64,000 nt of DNA from Spirogloea muscicola. Lineage: Eukaryota; Streptophyta; Zygnematophyceae; Spirogloeales; Spirogloeaceae. A program made the position numbers and the translations under genes. Of the stretch, positions 23,178 to 34,540 are shown piece by piece; position 1 is the stretch's first letter, and every line of letters starts with the position of its first letter. The stretch spans positions 298,636 through 362,635 of the forward strand of contig WELB01000032.1 of NCBI GenBank assembly GCA_009602725.1, given 5' to 3'. The notes below the pieces were generated by a model. That model searched no databases, was not told the origin of the DNA, and saw only the letters and a list, made by a program, of their open reading frames with translations.

Positions 23178-24446
23178 ATGGTGCGGCACAACAACCTCAT
23201 CCCGAACCAGCACTTCAAGAAGGACTGGCAGTCCTATGTGAAGACGTGGTTCAACCAGCCCGCGCGCAAGAAGAGGAGACGAATTGGTGAGGCCGCGGCA
23301 GCTAGGCCGCCGGTGTGACTGCCTCGTAGGCGGCCACTCCTGCTGCTGACATTGTCTGAGCGCAGCATAGCCTGGTGCCACCTCTCGTGGCTAATGCACG
23401 CGCCTTCTCTCTGCCCTCTGCTCGTCCAGCCCGTCAGAAGAAGGCTGTGCGTATCTTCCCGCGCCCCACGGCGGGTCCCCTGAGGCCTGTCGTTCGCTCC
23501 CAAACTCTCAAGTACAACACCAAGCAGCGCGCTGGCCGGGGTTTCACCTTGGAGGAGCTTAAGGTGACGTGCTTCCCATACAGGGCCAGTTGCAAGCATT
23601 CACAAAAGCCGTGGCCATATGGTCTCATTGGGGGTGGGTTATGTGGCCCCAAGGAAGCAAGGGGGAGCAGGAGGCGTGCACACACGCTGTCCTTTGCAGG
23701 CCTAGCCCTATTCAGAGGATATGCTTGTTTGGGGGGCGTGCACGACATATGCCAGAAGGCCGGATGATAGCGCCACTAGCTTGAGTAGCCTGTACCTCAA
23801 ACGTTTGTCAGTGATGGACACTCTTTACATTCTTACCTGAAAGTCCTGCATAAAGTTCTGTTGTCCCATCGAAATCGCTCATCTTGACCCATGAAGGCGC
23901 ATCACAAATCATCATCATATTCTGAAAGAGCGTGCAACTGATCTACTGCAGGAAGCAGGCATTTCACGGAAGTTGGCGCCCACAATTGGGATCGCTGTTG
24001 ATCACAGGAGGAGGAACAAAAGCCTTGAGAGCCTTCAAGAGAATGCTCAGCGCCTCAAGGCTTTCAAGGCCAAGCTCATTCTCTTCCCGCGTCGGTCCAA
24101 GCGGGCCAAGGTATCCACATTTTACGTTGTAACTGAATTTGCCACATTACACTTGTCTGGTACTGGAGTTGCTCACGAGTCTGGTCATATACTAGACCCT
24201 CACCAGTCCTTCATCACTTTGCAGGCTGGCGATTCGAGCGCCGAGGAATTGGCTAATGCCACGCAGTTGACTACCCCAGTCCTGCACATCACCAAGGAGA
24301 AGTACGTACCTGAGATAGTAGAGATCACGGAGGAGATGAGGAGCTTCAAGGCATACCAGAAGTTGAGGATTGAGCGCGTGAATGCCAAGCTTCAAGGCAA
24401 GCGGAAGAGGAAGGCCGAGCTGGCTGAGAAGGAAGAGAAGAAGTAG
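23178..24446 (+). CDS. RPL13: 60S ribosomal protein L13 (eL13)
   Basis: Four exons: 23178-23286, 23430-23563, 23952-24110, 24225-24446, giving 207 residues, the normal family length, with all phases consistent. It begins [20 protein letters not shown]. Other diagnostic blocks are [49 protein letters not shown] and [14 protein letters not shown]. The end is Lys/Glu-rich ([10 protein letters not shown]). eL13 is a structural protein of the large subunit. First intron short, second about 390 bases. Confidence 0.97.
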
Positions 24447-25409
24447 CATACTGGTAGTACAGGCTTTGCTGATGCTGGTAGGATGTGAGCCCACCAATGC
24501 CTCAGTAGCCGCATTGCTTGATCTGATAATCTGATCCGTGCCCGCATTGAGATCAGTCGGGACGACCCGACAGCTTACCTTGACATCAGGCTTGCTGTTT
24601 GGGCTTGTCTGCTACTTTGTAAGCCATCGGGAGGTAATTGCACGGCCTCTGTTTTGTTGTGAACATGGGCTGCACCTTCAGCAGATGTGAGTTGCCCACA
24701 TGGGGGGGTCTATATGAATCGGGACCCAGTTGTTGGGCAAATAAAGTGAAGCACTTCCTGTCTTTGGCTGGCCTTGATTACTGTCACTTGTTACCAAGGA
24801 CTTCAATGACCACCATCGGCAGCCTGAAACTGCAGAAGGTTATGCTTTTGCCCCTCAAACAGCTAGTCGGCGTGTGTGTGCAAAGTTGGTAGATTTGGCA
24901 CGAAGGGCGAGTTGGCTTGCAAAAGCCAGCTCTTCGGAGAATCAAGAGTTGATGGATGGCAAGGCTATGGAATGCTTGCGGCGATGACGGCAAGGTCATC
25001 TTCTAGGGCCTACGTACTTTTCTGTAATGACTTGCGGCTGGCTTACCCGGTCATGGCTGATTAGCTCGCTTGAAGCCCGAAGCCAATTGGAGGCGGAGAA
25101 ACGACAGCTCCCACAACACATGGCAGCAAACAAGCTACGCACCGCGTCGCGGCCGGCTAGCAAGGTCTGAGCCGGCGCCGCGCCGGCGGCGGAGCTGGCC
25201 GTGGCCATGCAAGACTCGTGGCATGTCCTTGAACGGTGGCCATACGGTGCTCTGACTGTGCGGCGTTTGGTGTATTTGGACGTGCTTCCGGCAGGCGAGC
25301 GGCACAGCCGCGCACCTCGTCCAGGCGTAAAAGCTGGCCGAAGGTGCTTGCCCGTGTGGCCCGCACTTGGCTGGGGTTGCGCAATACGTGCGCAGCAGGA
25401 CCTGAGGCC
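24447..25409. other. Intergenic region downstream of eL13
   Basis: Nearly 1 kb without a recognisable exon. 25,130-25,410 is GC-rich and could be a promoter or 5' exon of the unresolved gene that follows. No repeat family member seen. Confidence 0.4.
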
Positions 25410-27229
25410 ATGATCAGCACAGAGGAAGCCCTGGCGCTGGTCGCTCACCTACCAGGCTTGCTGCACCCGCCCAAGCTGAAGAGACATTGGCGCCGGCTCG
25501 CCTATGGTGAGTCAGTGGGCTTCTCCAGTACGAGGTCTGCTGCCGTACTTCGAGATCACGTAACAGTAGCTCCGTGAGCAGATTTGTCTTTGCATGTTGG
25601 AAGGTTGGAATGTACGTGGAGGAGCAATGCAGAGTAACCAGGGCTACACAGCACATCATAAATCATCACATCTAGGTGCAGATGGCTCAAGCACAGGGAG
25701 CTCGTTCCCATCCCATCGTCAGCAGTTTCCGTGTCTTGCAAGTGGATGCTTCAGTTGCGACACGACTGTCCTTCTGATCAGTTGCTTTGCTGGTAATAAT
25801 GCATCCTGCAGACTTACTGTGCCTATGCTCTGGGATGCGAGCTACTGTGATGTTGGACTACATGTGCATACATCCTAGCCAACTGGCTGCAGTATTGGCT
25901 AATCTCTTCCAGGTTTCAATCTCTGAGACATACACGACATGCATGGAGGTGACCCCATAGGGAGGAGTGTCTCAAGTACTAGCTCAAGTAACTTGCAGCC
26001 CTGGCCCTTGCAAGCTAATAAATTGACAAGTTGGTATTTGAGCAGACACAGCTGCTTGTCTGTGCAGCGCATTCGCGTATCTTCGTCGTTGGGTGTCATG
26101 TACATGGGTGGCTGCTCTTATGTGTACCATGAAAAGAATCTGTTAAGCACTGGACAAGCCACCCTGGATGGTCTACATTTCACCACCAACTTTATTATTC
26201 TTACAGCAGAAGGTGCCAAGGTAAGTGCACGTACTCAGAGCGCTGTGCTTTGTTGGTACTTTGGCTTCTCTGAAGTTGCTGCGAGCAGCTTCTGCCTTGT
26301 TGGCTACGCCTCAATCATGTCTGCTTCTGCCCCTTCAGTGTATGCATGTTGCAGCCCTCACGACAGGATACTGATCACACAGCCATAGCAGCTGCTGTCT
26401 CATGATGGTACAATCTCATGCATTCCTAGGTCTCAACAGTTTGCAGGCCCTGAGCAGCACAAGTTCATACATGAGCAACTTGTACACTTTCTGGCTCATA
26501 TGAGCTCTTTACTTAATGACATGCCTGCGCAAGGTTGCTACTCTTTCTGCCATACTGAGACCTTGAAGCCTTGATTCAGATGAATTAGCATCACTTTCTC
26601 TACACTGGGTGCTATTCTAGAGTGTCAAGAACATCTATATGCTTTTACCCGTCCTAGTGCTTCGATCAGTCCAATGCTGTCCGGTTTTCTGGATGGCCAA
26701 TTCAAGCCACACTTCTGTAGTTGGTGTGTGCAAATATGAAGCAGGTGGAGTTGCAGGGCAGTACCTTGATCTTGAGGGCTATTGTCAAGAAGGACAGCTT
26801 CCACTGCCAACACTCAATGGGTACACCCCTTGGCTGTTTGCTCATTATTGGGAACGCTCACGTAGGTCTTTGCGCTTGCGCAAAGGGGCTTACTACTGCA
26901 GTACCATATGTTGGCTGATGACAGTGCCTGCGCAAGTATGTCAGGTGGCTCCTTGGCTACCCTGTAGTCTACTACTTCAGAAAGCAACAACAAAACGCCG
27001 TTACAGGGCTCTCTCATGTCAATCTTTTGCAGCTGAAGCTCATGCTACCAAGGTTAGTGGCATTATCCAATTTCTGTTGTCGATACAGTGTTCACTCTCT
27101 ATCACTGGCACAATCTTACGAACAAGGACTTGCTGCTGACCTGTCCTGCAACAGCAAACTCCTCAGCAGTGGGCCAGTCCTTTCAAAGAATCACGCAGAA
27201 TCCACAGACCTTGACGTATTACTGAGGTA
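25410..27229 (+). CDS. Possible unrecognised multi-exon gene
   Basis: Candidate exons, each ending at a good donor: 25,410-25,505 (MISTEEALALVAHLPGLL then KLKRHWRRLAYG, donor GTGAGT); about 26,067-26,220 (VSSSLGVMYMGGCSYVYHEK, donor GTAAGT); 26,451-26,535 (AGPEQHKFIHEQLVHFLAHM); 26,742-26,876; and about 27,082-27,229 (donor GTAAGG). The short peptides look protein-like but match no family I can name, and phases between them could not all be reconciled. Treat as a region likely to hold a gene of unknown function rather than as a gene model. Confidence 0.22.
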
Positions 27230-28277
27230 AGGATTGCCATTTATGTACAAATAAGCTTGGCTGCTAGACTAGTGAAATGAAAGTCTGCATTAGAACTAGA
27301 ATCAATCTCAGCTTACGATATGAGCAATATGGAGAGTCTCTGGCTCAGAGAGGTTCTTGTCTGTCAGCCGTGACATCACACAGGCTCCTTCTAATCTGCA
27401 CTGCAGCTTCACAGTGCCGAGTGCACTCTGTCCAGCTGGCTCGGATTCACCATGGGCCAGAAATTTGTTAGCTGACTATTGCAATCGCCAGGGCAAGTCA
27501 GCACAACTGTGGGACAAACCATACATATTGAACTCATTACATCGGCTTCACAATGTGCTACTTTGAAATGGCAATTTTTGTTGATCAAAAGTTGTTCTAA
27601 AGCTCATGATATTTAGCTGCTTCTGAGAGAGACCTTTTGTTTGCACAAACTACTTCACGTGGACAACAAGCGTATGCAACATCTGACAAGTTTGTATCAC
27701 GATTGTCTTTCCATGGTTGTCCTACGAATACTTCCTGAAACAATTCTCATTACTTAGAACATACTGCAATAATCCAGAGATTCCTTAAATCTTTTCAATG
27801 CAGCTATGAAAGCCATTTTGCATCTGACAATTGTACTTTCAGCCCCCACTCAAACCGAAAATTCCTGTTATGGACTGGGCTTCTACAGAAAGGAAGAGCT
27901 TATGTCTAATTACGAAATGCGAGACAATGCGAGCTCAAACATAGTATTACTTAAGTACATATTCAATGCTGATTATGAGCTTAAGCGAATGCAGAATGCT
28001 GCTATTTGTCATGACCTTATCGTTATGACCTTATACATGACATTAGTGGCATCATCACGGCCAAGGAGCACTATCTACATCACAATATGTAAGACTGTAC
28101 AGCAAATTTAGAACCTTCTTTTCCAGGATCGACAGAATGGTCTAAGGCTATGAAGCCATAGAAGTGTGAGGCCTACAATAAGTCATCACCATTACCAAAC
28201 AATCAACCAACCTAGTGTGATAAAGCTGAGCAAGATATGCTTCTAATATAAACATCTATGATCTTTTACGAGGCCAT
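27230..28277. other. AT-rich intergenic stretch
   Basis: About 1 kb, the most AT-rich part of the window, with no coding exon, repeat or RNA gene recognised. Confidence 0.45.
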
Positions 28278-29063
28278 CTAGACCTCGATGATGTCAAGTG
28301 TGCTGCCACCAGGTGACGCAGACGAAGAGCAGCTAGTGCAGACCAGTGATCCCAAACCATGACAAGCTTTGCATATATTTTGCTGTGTCCTGCACTCTTC
28401 AAGCCTCTGCAGCTCTTGCTTTTGCAACCAACCCATGCTCCAGCTCGCTCTGTCCTGCAACATTCCAGCTTGACCTCATAAGCCTTAGATCGCAGACTAT
28501 CTCCTAGTACTGCCCTGCGTACGGCCTACCTTTTCATCTATACAAAAGCAGCAGTCACAGTGTCGTGATAATGGCAGCACTGTGAGAAAGTCTGCAGTGG
28601 CGCTGAAGGCATGAGATACTTAAGAGATACTGACCTTGAGGTTGCGGAGATTCACAAAAAACCGCGTATTGGAGTCACAGGTAGACACCATCTCCACAAA
28701 CCACTGCTTCCCTTGGCCCTTCGTCTTGGAGTCTACTTGAAAATGTCGCCATCCGAAGGTGCTCTCCATCGCCGTCCATTTTGAACCTGGATAAATTTGA
28801 CGAGATGTTGAGTTTCAGATGTGAAGCTACTGCCAACACCCAGAAGGCAGAGCTGCAGCATGACCAGCACGGTAGATCCAAGCAATGAAAGCATGTGACC
28901 TGGACGAGCCTGAGCTCGCTGACCCTACAGCAGCTTGACAAGGAGGAAGATCACGTGCTCTTACCCACAATACGGTCTGCGTTGACAGGATTGTGTCTGT
29001 GGAAGCCGCCTTTGAGGAGGTAACCGCGCCCTTGGCAGACGTTGCAGGACACGCGCTTTGTAC
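28278..29063 (-). CDS. Zinc-finger (DnaJ Cys-rich-like) plant-type protein, N-terminus unresolved
   Basis: Three phase-consistent minus-strand exons: 28965-29063 (KRVSCNVCQGRGYLLKGGFH), 28635-28786 (SKWTAMESTFGWRHFQV and WFVEMVSTCDSNTRFFVNL) and 28278-28454 (DRASWSMGWLQKQEL, CKACHGLGSLVCTSC, stop). CxxCxGxG in the first exon and CKACHGLG...CTSC in the last form two zinc-binding halves around a GWRHF domain. I associate this layout with plant, often plastid, proteins with DnaJ-type Cys-rich knuckles, but the function is unknown. The 5' end is not assigned. A minus-strand frame at 29,238-29,546 starts MACLPARLSAPLAAADSF and is Ala/Pro/Ser-rich like a transit peptide, ending CRYCRGG, so it may be exon 1. 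Confidence 0.68.
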
Positions 29064-29379
29064 CTGCATGAGGCCGACCGGGACTCCTGCGTCAACAATG
29101 GAAGAGGAAGCGCCCGACTGGAGCCCAACTGCTCGAAGTGTGCAGCACAGTCAGCTACAAGCTTCCCAGCCAAGGTGGGGCTCAGAGGCAAGCGGCGGAC
29201 AAAGACCTGATGGAGGCAGGGGGCAGCTGTAAGCTTCTTAAGGAGGCTTAAAGGAGAGGAAGGGCGCGCGCAACAGCGGCTGAGGAGGAAGGGCAGCTGA
29301 GGAGAGCCCACCTCTGCAGTAGCGGCAGGGGAGACGAGGGTATAGGTGCGCCAGTGGCTTGACGAACTGGGTCCGAGTG

Positions 29380-29520
29380 GCAGGAGCCGCTGCGGAGGCG
29401 AGCGGCGACCGTGGCGGCGGCGGCGTCGGCGGCGGCGGCAGCTGCGGCGGCGGCGGCGACTGCGAAGACGCAGCAGGCGCAGGCGGAGCTCTGAAGGAGT
29501 CGGCGGCGGCGAGGGGGGCG
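29380..29520. repeat. GGC/GCG triplet-rich tract
   Basis: Imperfect GGCGGCGGC runs in a GC-rich block upstream of the zinc-finger gene. They generate spurious poly-Arg, poly-Ala and poly-Gly frames on both strands. Confidence 0.7.
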
Positions 29521-29624
29521 GAGAGGCGGGCGGGCAGGCAGGCCATTCGGGAGGTGAAGCGTGTATCGAGCGGAGAGCCAAGGCGGCACTAAGTACAAGG
29601 AATGAAGTGTGTGTTACGGAGAAG

Positions 29625-29835
29625 GAGTGGCTCTCCCAATGGGGGCAAGGGCTGTGAGAAGCCAGCCCGAAAAGAATTGACAAGGTTCGAAGGGGCCAAA
29701 CTACGAGCTAAGCAGCGACTGCGGGGCCTGAAGAGGCTATGGCAGAACGGGGGAGGATGGACCACTCGGTAGTTACGAGTAAGGAGCCTCACATCCGACA
29801 GACTAGCTGCCGGTAAACTATCCCCCTATGGAGGG
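29625..29835 (-). mobile_element. LINE 3' end, minus strand
   Basis: Full subfamily A tail in reverse complement: GTGGCTCTCCCAATGGGGGC, then GGGCTG/CAGCCC hairpin, GAATTGACAAGGTTCGA, and the end of the coding region (AAACTATCCCCC upstream of the stop). Near-identical copies lie at 36,640-36,840 and 55,540-55,620. Confidence 0.85.
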
Positions 29836-30059
29836 CCTGTGTGGCCATCTGCATAGGCAAGCACATTGACATATGTATATCCCCTGCTGCTAAGCTGACC
29901 CGCTCAGTAACCACGAGTCAGCACAAAGAAGGGTCGCTAATTGATGCCCAAATACCGGACGGCAATCGACAAGTCAAGAGAGAAATGCAGGTGTACTCAT
30001 CCAGGGGAGTGACACTGCTGCGCAAGGATCAAGAGTCCAGTAATACTGGGGGGGAGGCC

Positions 30060-30960
30060 TGGTGCTTCTTCGGGGGTCGTTTCTTCACTCTGGCTCTGGC
30101 CAGGGGACCCGCTACCCGGAGACTAGTTTCTCTGACCTCCGACTGCTCAACAGGGTGACTGAGTGCCTCGTGGCCACTCGAGTCACTGTGTGCTGTAGCC
30201 CTTCTCCATCCATTTCACAGCTTTCTCTCTATAGATGAGCTAGAAAGAGAAGAAAAGGCTTCTTCTCTTTCACAGCCAGCGCCTCCTCCTGCAAGAAGCA
30301 GCTCTTGCAAACGCAAGGGCTGTGAAAGGCCAGCTCAAACAAAGGACATAGTCCAAGGAGCCGGAAATGTAGAGACCATTGAAGGTGCCAGCTAAGTAAC
30401 TCCTAGTCAGCAGTCGCAAGTGGGAGAGAGTAGCAGCAGGAAAGGAGTTGCCCCGCTTACAACCTGAAGCGGCAGCCAGGGCACGACTAGCACGAAGATG
30501 CAAGGCATGGTCCAGGGAATGCTGTAGGAACGCAGTAGACAATACACCGGGGCCTGAGAGCCCGCGGCATTGGATCTGCCTGCTCCCCTTGATGACGTCG
30601 GGACACAGCGCTTCCTGCAAAAGCTTCCTCCGACAGACTCCTCTGGCTGTTTGTGGCGGTCACACTTCCTTTCCTGCGTGTCTACGGAGTCCAACTCGTA
30701 GGCCGCTCTTAGTGGAGTATTTCTCGAATCCTGTCAAAGGGGTCGGTGGCTGTCATCGCCCCCTTTGACAGAGCCTCTTCTTCCTTCAGCTTGCCCTTTG
30801 ACATACCCATGCTTTCGTTGGTTTGCGCTTTCCAACCCCTTCAAGCTTGTCCGTACCACTTTGGGCGGGCCATCTACAGCCATTGAACCCCCTCCTGGAA
30901 TTAAATGCTACATCCTCATCGTAGATCAGGTACAGCTTGCGCTGTTAGCTGTATGACAGG
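30060..30960. mobile_element. Diverged LINE fragments, both strands
   Basis: A + strand piece near 30,070-30,165 reads an ending with GDPLPGD-like and SDLRLLNR-like codons before TGA. Minus strand 30,300-30,590 encodes HALHLRASRALAAASG and LRLLTRSY with a stop, followed by a tail with GGCTGTGAAAGGCCAGC. Near 30,720-30,900 another + strand tail variant occurs (CGGGCCATCTACAGCC). All are truncated and diverged. Confidence 0.65.
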
Positions 30961-31228
30961 AAGGTGCACCTGAAATATGAAAGAGATGGAGTGTGTATTA
31001 AGTGATGGAAGGGCAGAGTGGCCAAGTACAAAGGCAAGCACATTGACAGGTATACATCACCTGCTGCTAAGCTGACCCGCTCATTAACCACGAGTCACCA
31101 CGTAGAGGTTGCCAACCGATGCCCGAGTACCAGACGGCAGGGCAAGAGATGGAGTAGAGGCGCGCCACTTGGCTGCCAGCTACCAGCGTCCACGTCGACT
31201 TCACTGCAGCCTCCCCTCCCGCGCTCCC

Positions 31229-31258
31229 ATGGCCGCCGCTGCCGCCGCCGGTGCTGCC

Positions 31259-31289
<31 letters not shown>

Positions 31290-33547
31290 CGNCCCGGCCC
31301 GCCATGGCCGCCCCCGCTTCCCGGTCCGCCCGCCTCTCCCCGCCCGCCAGCCAGTCCTCTGCCCCCGGCGCCCGCGCACTCAGCAGCCCTGCTGCGGCAG
31401 ACCGGCGCCAGCTTCTCTCCATCTACTCAGCTCGATCACCTGATGTCCTGCTGCTCGGTGGTCTCGTTGCTGCAGACCTGCTGGCTTAGTGAGGGGCCCC
31501 GCTCCTGTACCAGAGGCAGCTGCGCAGAGGGGTTCTCTGCCAGCCTGCTCGGCCTCCCTCGCCGAGGCTCAAGAGGTCTCGACCAGCTCGGGGGCTGGAT
31601 CCAGCCCAGCTCAGCTCACCTACTTGGAGGTTAGCTCCCGGCGGGCAGCAGACCTGCACGTGAGTGCAGCTGACTGGTCATTCCAGCTTGGCCGTCTTGC
31701 CGGCAAGCTGACTGAGCGAGAGGCTGTGGCTGAGGCTGTAAGCGTGCAGCAGTCAGTTGGTCACCTTTAGCCTACTGCCAACTTGGAGCTGGGCTGAGCT
31801 GCACTGTCTGTCTCTCAGACCATTCCACAGTGGATTCGTGGAAGGCATGCAGGGTAACAGCTGGCTTTGGAGCGTAGCAGGTGTCAATGTGCTTCTGGAC
31901 CCTGTGCTTGTGGGTGAGCTTGACTTCAATATGCCGTTTCTCTATTCAGCAAAGAAGAAGGTTCTGAAAGACTTTTCAGTGAGTTCTTGATCCTTTCCCA
32001 CCACGATAGGCTATCAACCCGTTGTCTCATTCTCCAAGTGCATCAATCTTGGTGTATTGTGCCTTGAAGATACATGGTCGCCACAAAGCTTTTGGGCGTG
32101 ACATTCAGTTTGTTGTCGTTACTGTTTTGTTTCCATCTTCGAGTCTGTGTGTGGAAGCTTTGTCTGACTGCCGTCATGTGCTCTCGCTTCCATGTCTCTG
32201 TTGTGCAGCTGGAGCAGCTCCCACCACTTGACTGTTTGCTAATCACTCAGAGTCTGGATGACCATTGCCACAAGAAGACCCTGGGGCCTCTCTCGCAGAA
32301 GCTGCCAGACCTTCGCGTCATTGCTACTCCAAATGCAGAGGCCTTTTTGAGCAAGCACTTCAATAATGTTAGTCAGCTTCCTGGGCTTATCCTGAAGGAT
32401 GCTCAACTCGCGTCTCTTGTTTGTGATGATGCACGATGGAGGCTTGGGTTGCTTCAACCTGTATGCCAATGATGCTAAGTTCCAGTTGTGGCCTTCTTAG
32501 CAGTTGTTTGAAGCCTGCAGGTGACATATCTTTCCCCTGGTGAAAGCACATCCTTCACTGGGTCCAACAACGTGGAGCTAAGCGTCAAGGCCACAGCAGG
32601 CCCTGTTCTGGGCCCCCCTTGGCAGCGCCCAGAGAATGGGTGAGTGCTGCATGTGAATAGGACCGTTGTGAATCTTCTAACGCTTGCAACAAGTGTCTGG
32701 TGCACGCGAAAGCACTATCACTGTCATGGCAATGCACAAGGTATTTGCAGAAGACTTCAGTTAGTCAACATAAGATTTTAAATTACTCTGACAGCGGTTG
32801 AAGAAGTTGAGCCTGTCAGAATACTGCTCCTTATTCTGCACTCCTAGTGACTGAGTGCCCCTAGTGCAATCCCAGGTACATAGTTCGTGCCAAGGATCCC
32901 AAAGTTTCATTGTACTACGAGCCTCACTGCGTCTTCAAGGAGGAGAGTTTGGAAGGAGAGCAAGTGGATGTGCTTGTTTCTCCGGTGGTGAAGCAGACGC
33001 TCCCTTTCTACTCACTTGTCTCTGGACAAGATGACGCAGTTCGACTTGCACGGAAGCTGCAAGTCAAGTGAGCTATTTCTGAACTCAAATATTACTTCAC
33101 TAGTACTACTGGTCTCAATATACGTTCTTGAGCCTTGGTTCAAGCACATAAGTGTTCCTCATAACACAATATTCATGGGTGCTGGGTTGCATGTCCTGCA
33201 ACAGGTATGTTGTACCTACTGCAAATGCAGAAGCTAATGCCTCCGGTCTTCTGGCACTTATTGTCAAAGCCGTCGGCACAGTGGACAACTTTGAGGTTAG
33301 CAAGCCAGCATACCACTTGCTGGTTAAGGGAGTATCTTGTGGCCACGCGTATGTTTCTCGGGCAGGGGTGTATGTGACCATCTCCTGCCTTTCACAGGAC
33401 AAGGTTGGTGATGACTTGCAGCAGCAGGTCCTGACATTTTGCAAAGGTCGCATGTACGTGCAGAAACTGCTCAGTGAGCAGGTCAAGGATGCGAAGGTGC
33501 TGAAGCCTGAGCCAGGACAACCCTTAGAAATTCCCTCCTTGCAGTGA
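31229..33547 (+). CDS. Metallo-beta-lactamase-fold protein, plant chloroplast type
   Basis: Exons: 31229-about 31448, about 31573-31629, 31853-31978, 32209-32367, 32521-32639, 32876-33067, 33205-33295, 33464-33547. The start is an Ala-rich, GCC-repeat stretch (with an N at 31,292) then a Ser/Arg/Pro-rich segment, consistent with a plastid transit peptide. LTYLE joins GNSWLWSVAGVNVLLDP. LDCLLITQSLDDHCH, LRVIATPNAEAFLSKHFNN and GPVLGPPWQRPENG are diagnostic of the plant family that includes Arabidopsis At1g29700 (from memory). The HxHxDH metal motif appears as QSLDDH: the two first His are replaced and the Asp-His are kept, so classic hydrolase chemistry is doubtful. The final exon at 33,464 fits the family better than the upstream in-frame CAG at about 33,400. 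The first intron is uncertain. Confidence 0.87.
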
Positions 33548-33665
33548 GTACATTTCCACAAATCTAGCTCACCTATTAACCTGCCTGTAACGAGACAACA
33601 GTTTGTAGATACTGAGATATCTGCACAGTAGACATTGTCCAGCTTATCTAGCAAAGCTGTTCTCA

Positions 33666-33772
33666 CTAGCAATACACAGTGCTTGCAAGTTATGCTGCTT
33701 GCAAGGGCCTCATGGGCCTCACTAGCAATACACAGTGCTTGCAAGCCATGCTGCTTGCAAGAACATCATGAG
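33666..33772. repeat. Imperfect two-copy tandem repeat (about 58 bp)
   Basis: CACTAGCAATACACAGTGCT then TGCAAG...ATGCTGCTTGCAAG occurs twice in succession just after the metallo-beta-lactamase-fold gene. Each unit itself contains the repeated word GCTTGCAAG. Confidence 0.85.
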
Positions 33773-34540
33773 CGCCATAGTATCCGGGAATTGTATAAGT
33801 CTGCAAGCGCGCCATGGAGTTGTGCCAACAGTCCTACAGCATATTGCTTGCATTACTGTGACAGACTGCAAAGAAAGCATCCAAGGATTGCCAGCAACTA
33901 TACAAGGCAATGGTTCAGTACCCTGTCAAGGCTGTGTGCGTGTGCCCAAGCTTAGATGTAATGACAACCAACCATGACAGGGGAGGGGTTTGAGGTGGAG
34001 CCTCTTGTTTGTCATATTAAGGGAATATTGACAATCAAGTTCTATGAAAATACATTGACCTCCTACTCCTAGTTTTCATCTTCAGTGTCTGGGTTGAATG
34101 ACAGAATTCGTGTGTGTTTGAGGATCGGTGATTGCCCTGCCACCTGGCCAGGAAATAGACAAAGCGATCAGCGACTTGTCAACAATGACTAGTCACAAAC
34201 TCGCAATTAAGAATCTCTGTGGCTTGCATGAGACATGGCCGTGGCATGCTACTATACTCTACCTCAGTTGGGCCATTGGACGGGCCAACAGTCCCCGACT
34301 TCCGCTTCCGAAATTGGTGACGGCCGAGTCGTATGTCCTCTGCTTCTTGCTTCCTCATACGCTCTTTCGTCTGTTACAATTGTGATGCCTGGATAGTTGT
34401 CAGCACGACAATGGCATTGAGCCAGCCACGCACCCTTCGTGCTGGCCACAACCACAGAAGATGGCTTCACAACATCACTAGTTACTGCATTGTGAAGAAT
34501 GTCAGCACCTAGACACCAGCAAGGGTCCAGACTGGCAAAC
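33773..34540. other. Region between two gene 3' ends
   Basis: Convergent interval. A minus-strand frame at 34,264-34,470 is open and could contribute a C-terminal exon to the TPR gene, but a CAG acceptor directly followed by TAA at about 34,485 would end that protein at once. Otherwise nothing recognised. Confidence 0.4.

Noticed and set aside
28961-29683. 240-codon minus-strand frame rich in Arg/Pro
   Set aside because: It spans triplet repeats and a LINE tail. The zinc-finger exons lie in another frame.
33400-33463. Extra in-frame coding segment starting GACAAGGTTGG in the metallo-beta-lactamase-fold gene
   Set aside because: The frame is open, but joining 33,295 directly to 33,464 gives the family-like junction NFE/KLLSEQ.
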